Assembly (NCBI GenBank): GCA_037951165.1
Contig: JBBDHG010000026.1
Location: 4,791,501-4,855,500, forward strand
From: Lophius americanus
Lineage: Eukaryota; Chordata; Actinopteri; Lophiiformes; Lophiidae
Length of the DNA stretch: 64,000 nucleotides
Reading direction: 5' to 3'
Part shown: positions 13,490 through 22,137 of the stretch, in pieces
Layout of the letters: each line of letters starts with the position of its first letter
Numbering within the stretch: position 1 is the stretch's first letter
Program-made: the position numbers and the translations under genes
The notes under the pieces: generated by a model
Told to the model about the DNA's origin: nothing
What the model saw: only the letters and a program-made list of their open reading frames with translations
Database searches by the model: none

Positions 13490-13640
13490 GCGTCGTCGTG
13501 TCGAGATAGGGTCTAAGCTTGATGCACGCCGTCAACCCGAGTCTATATTGTTTTGTTTCCTTGGAGAGAGCGGTGATTTAGTGAGACTTGATAGTCAGTC
13601 AGAGAGCTCGGCGTTTGCCTCCGCTAGTGCCCCCTCGCTG
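13490..13640 (-). other. pum2: Probable non-coding first exon of pum2
   Basis: Reading leftward, a GC-richer stretch with few ATGs ends at a perfect donor (exon end 13490, then GTGAGTAT). The first coding exon of pum2 has an acceptor at 9781 (TTTTAG, exon base 9780) and only 13 bases of 5' UTR, so an upstream leader exon is required. A second consensus donor, GTGAGTATTT after 13411, could be an alternative. The 5' limit is only a guess from composition. No cDNA evidence is available. Confidence 0.5.
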
Positions 13641-14029
13641 TAAATAGCGTGAACTACGTAGACATGCGTCTAACAATGTCAATGAAAATTACCTTTTGTC
13701 AACGTGATTTGATAGCTCGATCCCTTTAAGGTGCGTTTAATAGTAATAAATACAACCTGCCATCCGATAAATTGACACAGAATCTTGCGAAACACGCTGC
13801 TTGTGAATAACAAACAATGTTAATGCTTATTTAATACAAGCCCTAACCGGTCTATGTATAAGACTGAGTTTATAGAAAAATGTTTAACTGTGTTTTTATA
13901 AATGGTATAATGATGAGAGTACAACATTTGGCGTGAAGACATTGTCTTTGGGTGGTTTTAGGCTGATCCCGGTTCGGGCGGGTCCTCGTGGTCCATGACC
14001 CTCCTCTACATCAGGAACCCCGCTGATGT

Positions 14030-14121
14030 CCAATCAGCTCGCCGTTTACTAGCTGTGAGCTCACCTCCCTATCTCCGATTGGATTGCTATATTTAGGAAA
14101 CCTCCATGCGCTTTATAAAAA
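14030..14121 (+). promoter_or_regulatory. rhob: rhob core promoter (CCAAT boxes, MEF2-like site, TATA box)
   Basis: The TATA box TATAAAAAG is at 14113-14121, about 145 bases before the first rhob ATG. Upstream are CCAAT at 14030-14034 and an inverted CCAAT (ATTGG) at 14078-14082. The MEF2 consensus CTATATTTAG is at 14087-14096. Mammalian RHOB promoters are known to depend on an inverted CCAAT box, and rhob is an immediate-early inducible gene. The MEF2 assignment is a motif match only. Confidence 0.7.
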
Positions 14122-14263
14122 GGGCAGAGTAGTTTCTGGTAAAAAATTCCGGAATAACGAGACGGGAGCGGCCAATGATACGCCACTGGTCTAGAGATTA
14201 AAGCGACGAGAGCGAGTGAAGCTGTGTTTTTACAGGGCTACGTGGAATCAACAGTTAGGGAAA

Positions 14264-14863
14264 ATGGCAGGAATGGCAGGCATACGCAAGAAACTTGTGG
14301 TGGTTGGCGATGGCGCATGTGGGAAGACGTGTCTACTGATCCTGTTCAGTAAGGACGAGTTTCCCGAAGTCTACGTCCCGACTGTGTTTGAGACATACGT
14401 GGCGGATATAGAAGTGGACAACAAACAAGTCCAGCTGGCTTTATGGGACACCGCCGGTCAGGAGGACTACGATCGCCTGCGCCCTCTCTCCTATCCGGAC
14501 ACGGATGTCATTTTGATGTGCTTTTCGGTGGACAGTCCGGACTCGCTGGAAAATATCCCTGAAAAGTGGGTCCCTGAGGTGAAACACTTTTGTCCAAATG
14601 TGCCTATTATATTAGTGGCCAACAAGAAAGATCTGCGCAACGACGAGAACGTGAAGAACGAGCTGTCCCGACTGAAGCTGGAGCCTGTGAAAGCAGAGGA
14701 TGGCCGCGCCATGGCCATGCGCATTGGCGCATATGACTATTTGGAGTGCTCTGCCAAAACCAAGGAGGGGATCTGGGAGGTGTTCGAAACTGCAACACGG
14801 GCATCCCTACAGAAACGGAAAACGCCATCAGGAGGCTGCCTCAAATGCTGCGTACTGATGTGA
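14264..14863 (+). CDS. rhob: Rho-family small GTPase RhoB (single exon)
   Basis: This is a GTP/GDP switch controlling actin and endosomal traffic, attached to plasma and endosomal membranes by lipid. The intact intronless frame matches RHOB gene structure. Using 196-residue numbering, the P-loop GDGACGKT is at 12-19, switch I YVPTVFETYVADIEV starts at 34, DTAGQE contains Gln63, and NKKD and ECSAK are the base-binding motifs. The C-terminus has a basic KRK stretch, then CLKC (two candidate palmitoylation cysteines), then the CAAX box CVLM. Two ATGs three codons apart are possible. The one at 14264 (199 aa, AAAATGG context) is the first in the transcript. The one at 14273 (MAGIRKK) gives exactly the 196 aa usual for RhoB. 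Oddities are Thr at position 41, where RhoA/B/C normally have Asn, and Met at the last position in place of Leu. Confidence 0.96.
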   Translation: MAGMAGIRKKLVVVGDGACGKTCLLILFSKDEFPEVYVPTVFETYVADIEVDNKQVQLALWDTAGQEDYDRLRPLSYPDTDVILMCFSVDSPDSLENIPEKWVPEVKHFCPNVPIILVANKKDLRNDENVKNELSRLKLEPVKAEDGRAMAMRIGAYDYLECSAKTKEGIWEVFETATRASLQKRKTPSGGCLKCCVLM

Positions 14864-16134
14864 ATGGACGCTGTCTGGAGAGCCGTGACGCAAAGACAGC
14901 CAGGACGTTTCCACCTCCTGGATCTGTGTCTGGACATGCGAGGGCCATGACCACGCTGTGGAAACCCCCTGCTAATGACACAAGCTTGGTTGAGCCATGA
15001 CTGCAAACAAGTTGTTTTGATCATAATCACCTGATAATGAGGTGTGTGTGGTGGCACCCTGTTAAGTTGAGGGGTAAAATGGACATACTTATTTAGCCTA
15101 CCCCCCTTCTATCATTTACATGCCTTTTCCCAAAGGCCTGCTTTGCAGCCAAGATTTCAATTTGCTCACTGTTTCCAAGTGTTTGCAGGCCTTTGCCTCA
15201 CTGCCAAGATCAAGCAAAGCAGTATAAAAAGAAATGCACTGATTATTTATGTATTGTAAAATGACTGTTTGATTTTAGGGAATTGCACAACACATGGACA
15301 CTTCATTAATTCATACAAGTTCTATAGAAAGCAGTTAGTGCAAAGATGCTTTATGCCAACTTAATTAAAGGAGTTGTCTCAGGTTTGTTAGTTGGAACCA
15401 CATCTAAAGTACTACAATGCCTAACTTACTAGTTTTTGATTTCACCACTGGTTTAAGAGGCTACACATGTCCAGGCTTGAAAAGGGCTAACCTTATTGTC
15501 TATATGTAGCTTGTAAGTATATAAACGTTAACCGTAAATTCTGAATGACAGAGTTGAACAATGGTTTTAAATAACAGAAGAATATACATCTCCGAACCAA
15601 TTCGTTTTGGAGCACATACCATGTTTTTGTGAGTTTCAGCTAAGGTACCACTTTATTTTACAGTTAATTGAGTCCATTATAGGAAGAATTCGAGCATGTG
15701 AGACGTATTTGAGTGTTTTACTGCTTGAAACATGACTTTTTCAAGTCTCATGAAGAGAAGAGATGGCTGTACTAGTGCTCTAGGAGCCTGTTGCACACTG
15801 TTATACCAGATGGTGCCATCTGATGGCAATGAGAATGTCAAAATTAGAGTTTTTATGTTATGATGTTGAACCACGAGGATTCCACAGTTAAAAGTATGTT
15901 TTTGAGTGAATCACTACGCAGATTCAATGTAAAGGAGTATTTTTTTTTTATTAGTGTGAGGTTTGTTTACAGCAGTAAAACTGATTTGGCCTTCTATGAA
16001 CACACAAAAATACACTTAATGTCTTCCGGTATGATTGTGAATGTACCTCAGATTTATCTGATCAGACATATTGTTGGATGACGGCAACAAGCAAGCAATG
16101 TATTTGAGCTTATTTTTAATACTGGTGTAATAAA
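14864..16134 (+). other. rhob: rhob 3' UTR (inferred) with AU-rich elements
   Basis: About 1.27 kb follows the stop codon before an AATAAA at 16129-16134. It contains ATTTA-type elements, for example TTATTTATG near 15245 and ACTTATTTAG near 15090. These fit the short-lived, immediate-early character of rhob mRNA. Short ORFs inside it have no recognisable content. The end of the transcript is inferred from the poly(A) signal alone. Confidence 0.55.
16129..16134 (+). terminator. rhob: Poly(A) signal AATAAA, candidate for rhob
   Basis: Canonical hexamer on the plus strand, 1.27 kb after the rhob stop codon. No other plus-strand gene lies nearby. Confidence 0.5.
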
Positions 16135-17079
16135 TTCAGCTCACGTTTGACTGCGTCTCCACAAATGCTGTTTTACTGTCCTTTTACATAATAGAGAGAG
16201 CGCCTGTTCTATTCACTGCTATGAACATCCATTACAGACACTGGCGCTACACTTGGAATCCTGGCTAAAGAAAACCTAGTGGATTCACCACGGGAGTTGT
16301 TATTTAATCACGAAATACTGTTCAATTTCATTTTTAAAAATGTGTTTTATCTGTGGTTCAGGAAGTAACTAGGGCAAAGATAAATCAGCTTGAAGGAGCA
16401 TCTTTTATAAATCCAGTCAGACTAACAATGGGTTTAAAGTCACATTCCTCCCTGCCTTCTGTTGCTGGGCTTTTTTGCTGACTTACCGGACTGGAATGCA
16501 TTGTGCTGGTTAATTTTCCCACACTGGCCCCCCTCATGTGCCTCTGATTTCCAGTGTTGTAAGGTTATTTTCACTGACCAGACGGGGAAGTTTTCTAGTG
16601 CAGAACTGTATGTTGATTGGGAGCAATGGACATTTTGCCAGGAAAAACCACAGTGTGAGGGAACAAGTTGTTCAGTCTAGGGGAAGTCAATAAAAGAATC
16701 AATGTGAATCACCACTTCTAGTTTTTCCATTCTTATGCCTCATTGTCTCCCCCTATAGACGGATAAATAACTTATTACCATATCACAGTCAGCATTATTC
16801 TCAAATTATTCAAATGAATGCCAATTGATTCATTTACAATTATGAGCATTGTTGCTGTTTTGTTAATGAGCAACCAATGTGTAAGAGTTCTTCGGTCATG
16901 CTCAAATTACCCAGAAGTATTCAGAGCGCATCACCTTTTTTTGATTTTGTTATGACAGCCTTTTTACCAAAATGGATTCAATTTATTTTTCTCCTCAAAA
17001 TTCTACACACAATACCCCATAATGACAAAGCAAAAAAAGTTTGTTTGAAATTTTTGCAACTTAATTAAAAATAAAGATT

Positions 17080-17082
<3 letters not shown>

Positions 17083-17124
<42 letters not shown>

Positions 17125-17142
17125 GCGCGCGCGTGTGTGTGT
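17083..17142. repeat. (AT)n-(CG)n-(TG)n compound microsatellite
   Basis: About 40 bases of AT dinucleotides pass into CGCGCGCG and then TGTGTGTG. It lies within the left inverted-repeat side of the Tc1-like element. Alternating purine-pyrimidine sequence of this kind can form Z-DNA. Confidence 0.95.
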
Positions 17143-17249
17143 AAGTATTCAAAGGCTTAGCTCAATACTTTGTTGAAGCACCTTTGCACTAATTACAGCC
17201 TTAAGTCTTTTTTAGTATGATGCTACACGCTTGGCACAACTATTTTTGG

Positions 17250-18180
17250 ACAGTTTCTCCCATTTTTCTTTGCAGGACCTCTCAAGCTCCATCAGGTTGG
17301 ATGGGGAGCGTCGGTTCACAGCCTTTTTCAGATCTCCAGAGATGTTCAACCGGGTTCAAGTCTGGGCTCTGGCTGGGCCCCTCAAGGACATTCACAGAGA
17401 TGTCCCGTAACAACTCCTTTGTTATCTAACGGTCGTTTTCCTGTTTGAAGATGAACCGTCGCCCCAGTCTGAGGTCCAAAGCGCTCTGGAGCAGGTTTTC
17501 ATCAAGGATGTCTCTGTACATTTCTGCAGTCATCTTTCCCTCGATCCTGACTGGTCTCCCAGTTGCTGCCGATAAACAATATCCCCACAGCATGATGCCG
17601 CCACCACCATGCTTCACTGTAGGGATGGTATTGGCCAGGTGATGAGAGGTGCATGGTTTCCTCCAGACGTGACGCTTGGCATTCAGGTCAGAGTTCAATC
17701 TTTGTTTCATCAGACCAGAGAATTTTGTGTCTCATCAGCTTCTTTCAGGTGCCTTTTGGCGAACTTCAGGCGAGCTGTCATGTGCTTTTTACTGAGAAGT
17801 GGTTTCTGTCTGGCCACTCTACCATACAGGCCTGATTGGTGGAGTTGCAGAGATGGTTGTCCTTCTGGAAGGTTCTCCTCTCTCCACTGACAAACACTGG
17901 AGCTCTGTCAGAGTGACCATCGGGTTCTTGGTGTCCTCCCTGAGTAAGGCCCTTCTCCCCCGATCACTCAGTTGGCCAGGCGGCCAGCTCCAGGAAGAGT
18001 GCTGGTGGTACCAAATTTCTTCCACTTACGGATGAGGGACGCCACTGTGCTCATTGGGACCTTCAATCCTGCACAAAGTTTTCGGTACCCTTCCCCAGAT
18101 CTGTGCCTCGATACAAAGCTGTCTTGGAGGTCTACAGACAACTCCTTGGACTTCCTGGCTTGGTTTGTGCTGACATGAAC
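17250..18180 (-). pseudogene. Tc1-like transposase, frameshifted
   Basis: Minus-strand fragments in different frames match the Tc1 transposase in order. A helix-turn-helix N-terminus (KSKELSVDLQDSF ... VASLIRKWKKFGTT) is near 18000-18170. Next come DRGRRAL, KNPMVTLTEL and GEPSRRTTISA near 17830-17960, then the catalytic-domain segment NAKRHVWRKP ... PTVKHGGGGIMLWG ... GRPVRIEGKM ... DILDENLLQSA near 17440-17690. The segment after ENDR is interrupted by a stop and only degraded DLNP-like sequence follows. No open frame longer than about 90 codons remains, so the element cannot encode active transposase. Confidence 0.85.
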
Positions 18181-18552
18181 TGTCAACCTTATATAGACAG
18201 ATGTTTGCCTTTCCAAATCCTGTCCAATCAACTGAAGTTAACACAGATGGACTCCAATCAAGTTGTAGAAACATTTCAAGGATGATCAGTGGAAACAGGA
18301 TACACCTGAGCTCAATTTTGAGTGTCATGGGAAAGGCTGTGAATACTTATGTACATATTATGTTTTCATTCATTTTTTTTTATATACATTTGCAAAAATT
18401 CCAAACAAACTTTTTTTTTGCTTTGTCATTATGGGGTAATTTGTGTAGAATTTTGAGGAAAAAAACAAATTGAATCAATTTTGGAATAATGCTGTAACAT
18501 AACATAATGTGGAAAAAGCGAATCGCTGTGAATACGTTCCGGATGCACTGTA

Positions 18553-19024
18553 GGTGGATCAGCCATAACATTAGAGCCACTGATAAGTCTGATTAGACGA
18601 TCATTGATTATCAGGTTATCATGGCACCAGTTGGTGGGATACATTATACAGTAAGTGAAAATGTTCTCCTTGACTTGGTGTGTTGGAAGCAGGATAAAGG
18701 GGTAAGTGCAAGGATCCAAGCGACTGTGGTGGGCAAGCATCTCCAGAACTGCAGGTCTTGTTTGGTGTTCATGGTCTGCAGTGGTTAGTACCTACCTAGG
18801 TGGTCTAAGGAAGGAGAACTTGTGGATTGGTAACGGAGTCAAAGGTGCCCTGAGCTCATTGATGAGTGTGGTCTAGCTTGTGTTGTGTTGTGTTGCACAA
18901 ATTTCTGAAAAGTTCCTTTTGGTTCTGATAGAGTACTGTCGGATGAACCGAAGAGCTGTGTAAGTGGCAAAAAGAGCACCTACACAATCTTAGGCAGGTG
19001 GTTTTAATGTTATGGCTGATCAGA
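18553..19024 (+). mobile_element. Internally deleted Tc1-like element (second family)
   Basis: The left end GGATCAGCCATAACATTAGA is inverted at the right end (TTTTAATGTTATGGCTGATCAG, near 19003-19024). The interior matches the 5' portion of the transposase gene of the same family on the plus strand (GCATCTCCAGAACTGCAGGT, GGTCTGCAGTGG, GTCTAAGGAAGG) and then jumps to the 3' end. It is a non-autonomous deletion derivative inserted immediately beside the first transposon. Confidence 0.75.
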
Positions 19025-19119
19025 AGTGACCGAATATTGCTTTTGTAAAGATTATCTTCTCTGGTACTTGAACACAAAGAAAATTAACATCTGATATGCA
19101 CCGACCTACCTAACCCAAG

Positions 19120-19434
19120 CAGGTGGTCTTAATATTATGGCTATTCAGTGTATAGCAACGATAGTACCAGAAAGAAAGGAATGTATTGCTTTTCTAAGAT
19201 GATTGTTGTTTTTCTGCTATTTGAACACACACACACACACACACAAAAAAAAAAAATCAATATTAGGTAGGTGGTTCTAATGTTACGGCTGATCAGAGAT
19301 GAAGGAATCTATCGCTTTTTAAAGATTATTATAATTTTCTGCTATTTGAACGCTGAAATATATAGTAATCTGTTACACACTTTCTTATACATTATTCGAC
19401 AGGGGTTTTAATGTAATGGCTGATCAGTGTAAGA
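19120..19434. repeat. Ladder of solo Tc1-type termini
   Basis: Three further copies of the terminus (TTAATATTATGGCTATTCAGTGTA near 19130-19152, TCTAATGTTACGGCTGATCAG near 19275-19297 and TTTAATGTAATGGCTGATCAGTGTA near 19406-19431) share orientation. With 19003-19024 they are spaced roughly 130-150 bp apart. The intervals share sequence (GATTAT..TTTCTGCTATTTGAAC), indicating tandem duplication of the element's end. A short (AC)n run lies at about 19227-19245. Confidence 0.7.
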
Positions 19435-20783
19435 CACACCTTCAGTGATCAATGGTGGAATGTAAGTAAGTTATGGACAGTCATGAGGAAAGTACATTTG
19501 AGTATTTGCCATACTGTGATATTCCATAATTATCATTGTTGTATTTATACTACAGTATATATCAGGAAGCTAAAATTACCACATAATTTGCTAATTATAA
19601 TTATTACATGTACAAAAATATGATGTATGCATATATAATTAAAACCTCCAAAAAGCTATGGCACGAAAATTCTGCTTACAAATTTAAGAGTCAATAATTA
19701 AAATTACAGTGTGCTAATATCCTGTGCTGCTGATTCTTTTATCTTTTTATTCAGTTAGGTCACAGTACCTCAGTGTACCTTTAAAAGCAGATTAAATGTC
19801 TTAAATCAACCTTTGGTGAAATAAGGAATATCATTATTCCTTCCACCGTTGCTAAGGATTACACATATCCAATAGACACAATGGAAAAATGTTTTCATGT
19901 AATCAGAGGGTGTGTATCCTTTTCCTATTGTTACAAACCGTCACAAAGCGTCCCAGTGACTTATTCTCATTGTAGAGCTCCTGTGTCACACAAGCTATTT
20001 CTATCTCTGCTAAATTTAGACCTGAGCATACAAATGACTCATAGGCACACATTAATGGTCTGTAGGGAGATTTTTTCATATTGTATTATGCACCATTGTT
20101 ATTTTCAGTATGGAGTTTCTATTGAGTGTTTATTGTATTGTGGATTGATCCGGATCATTATATGAATCCATTTCATAGATTCAAAAAAGCTATTTACTTT
20201 TTTGCAGTTTTATTTAATTCCTTTTTTCTCCCCAAGATTTTTTTAAATTCTTTTTATTTTATCAAGACTTTTGCTTCCAGCCTTGAGAATCATACCTGCA
20301 AAGCTTAGACAATAATTACACATTTTTTATTCTATTATAGTATGATTTGTATCTAAATAAATACAATTTATTTGATAATAATTTAATACATATATATTTT
20401 AAAATACACAATTAGTGAAATATTTTCTTAAATAACTATCAAGATAATGATCATTTTGATATCTAGATGAGGGGTTTCATATTCCAAGAGTCCTACTATG
20501 AGTGTTAAACTATCATGGGACTGTTGATTTTAGGTGGGTTTTTACTCTTTGAGTATTTGGAAGGTTAAATTATGGTGTGTCAAGTCAATAAGATGGCAAT
20601 CTATACAACTTTACACAATCTTGTAGGAATCATTTTGCTTCATAAAAGTTCACCAGAGCTTAGAATATATCTAGGATATTTCCAATATCCCTCCCACTGA
20701 TGCAGCTTTAAACCAACACAGACATCAGTCAGATATTTATGTTAAAAAATTACCAATGCAAAGAAAATGCAGTCTATACTGTC
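19435..20783. other. Intergenic spacer between transposons and apob-1 3' end
   Basis: AT-rich sequence without recognisable coding or RNA features. Short ORFs such as that at 19881-20165 have no compositional or homology support. Confidence 0.6.
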
Positions 20784-20810
20784 TTTATTGAATGGCACAT
20801 ATGTTTTTTT

Positions 20811-20816
20811 TTTATT
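20811..20816 (-). terminator. apob: Poly(A) signal of apob-1 (AATAAA, minus strand)
   Basis: TTTATT on the plus strand, about 205 bases beyond the apob-1 stop codon. A second copy at 20784-20789 could be an alternative signal. Confidence 0.6.
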
Positions 20817-21018
20817 AAATATTACAAGATATAAAGAGAGGACAGTAGTATGAAAAAAACATCTGGGAGTTTCCTGTGAAATAAACTAGATTAATAATTT
20901 CAAAAACAAAATGGAAAGATCGCCATCATGGTTAGCTTCGCATCGGTGAAGAATATGTACTATCATCTTACAACATGAAAGGCACAGTCAGTACAAACAA
21001 TGGTCAGAGAATTGTCAA

Positions 21019-22137
21019 TTAGTTACTTTTGGCGACAAATGGTAGTGGAATGTCGACGTCTATTTGTCTGTCACCCACTCTCACAAATGGTTCAATATTT
21101 TTGGTTGTTTCTTTAAGTGTCTTAATGGCGTTGTTGTGTAATGCATTAACACGTTTCACATTCGAGTCAATCCAGGACTGGATGTCAGATTGAAGCTGTT
21201 CAGTGGACATGTCAGAGAAAATCATCTGGAGTCTAGCTCTCACAGCCATTAGGTATTCAATAATAATCATGCGGACCTCGTGAACCTGGTTGGCGACCTC
21301 GGCCATGACAGGAGAGTTAGCGGCATCATTGTATACATCAGTCACAAACGTATAGTACTCATCTACATTCTGGGATTTTAGGGTTTTGAGCAAAGCCTCA
21401 ATTTCCACAAAAGTAAAGTTTACGATAGCGGAGATTTTGTCAAGGATTTCTTTCAGCTTGATGTCTCTGAGCCCTCTCACAATGACAGTCACTCGGGTCC
21501 GAAATTTCATCCAAGCTCCAAACAAGTCATCAATAATTTCACTTCCCTTGATGACGTTATTGGAGCCAGGTAGCATGAACTCTATGGTGTTTAAATAATC
21601 TACGACGTCGGTAAACATTGAGTCACAGTACTCTGGGATCTTTTCAACAGCCTCCTCGGTTACACTTGCAACAAAAGCACTGAATTGCTGGTAGATCTCA
21701 AACCCAGACATCTTCTGTTCATACCCAGGGATCTGGAACTTGGTATCTCTTAGGAATCTAAAAACAGCCTCAAAAACAATTTCAGCTCTCTTTCTATATT
21801 CTCCAAGGATCACGATTGCGTTATCTGTGACAATTGCCAAAACACTGGAAGGATCTACTGCGGCAACATTGTTAAAAGCAATCTTGACCAACTCTTTACC
21901 CTGCGCTTTAGCATGCTTAAAGGAACCCCCAAGGCTTCGAGCTTGTCTAGAGATGGTGTTATATGTCCTGACAGCAGGGACAGACACCATTTCCATGACT
22001 ACAGGCACCTGATTCTTCATCTGCAGCATAACCTCATTTGGCATCTCCATATTCCAGGTTGTCTGAAGGTTCAGCTTCTCAGAGTCCATCACAGACATCT
22101 TCACACCAAAGATATCAATGTCTGTTTCTGGCTCGGA
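21019..22137 (-). CDS. apob: apob-1 final exon (C-terminal helical domain)
   Basis: 372 residues begin SEPETDIDIFGVKM after an acceptor at 22138 and end DVDIPLPFVAKSN, stop. The sequence is rich in amphipathic helix heptads with few cysteines, matching the C-terminal alpha domain of apoB. The same exon in apob-2 begins STPEVDVDMLVIRS and ends FDIDLPFPLQM at nearly the same phase, so the two are clear duplicates. Confidence 0.92.
   Translation of the reverse strand, partial: SEPETDIDIFGVKMSVMDSEKLNLQTTWNMEMPNEVMLQMKNQVPVVMEMVSVPAVRTYNTISRQARSLGGSFKHAKAQGKELVKIAFNNVAAVDPSSVLAIVTDNAIVILGEYRKRAEIVFEAVFRFLRDTKFQIPGYEQKMSGFEIYQQFSAFVASVTEEAVEKIPEYCDSMFTDVVDYLNTIEFMLPGSNNVIKGSEIIDDLFGAWMKFRTRVTVIVRGLRDIKLKEILDKISAIVNFTFVEIEALLKTLKSQNVDEYYTFVTDVYNDAANSPVMAEVANQVHEVRMIIIEYLMAVRARLQMIFSDMSTEQLQSDIQSWIDSNVKRVNALHNNAIKTLKETTKNIEPFVRVGDRQIDVDIPLPFVAKSN

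Larger units (their letters stand above)
16905..18550 (-). mobile_element. Degenerate full-length Tc1-like transposon
   Basis: Long terminal inverted repeats of about 200 bp bound the element. Both ends carry matching blocks such as GTATTCA..AGCG, CAAAATTCTACACA and ACCCCATAATGACAAAGC. The right end is CAGTGCATCCGG (reverse) next to TA at 18551-18552, fitting Tc1 target preference. The left end is eroded, so its boundary is approximate. A (TA)n and (CG)/(TG) microsatellite has grown just inside the left repeat. The transposase inside is broken. Confidence 0.85.

Noticed and set aside
13347..13643. Plus-strand 98-codon ORF
   Set aside because: It is antisense to the probable pum2 leader exon, has no recognisable domain, and has an ATG unsupported by any promoter on that strand.
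14216..14263. N-terminal extension of RhoB upstream of 14264
   Set aside because: It would begin at GTG, has no homology to Rho proteins, and lies in the 5' UTR. The ATGs at 14264 or 14273 are adequate.
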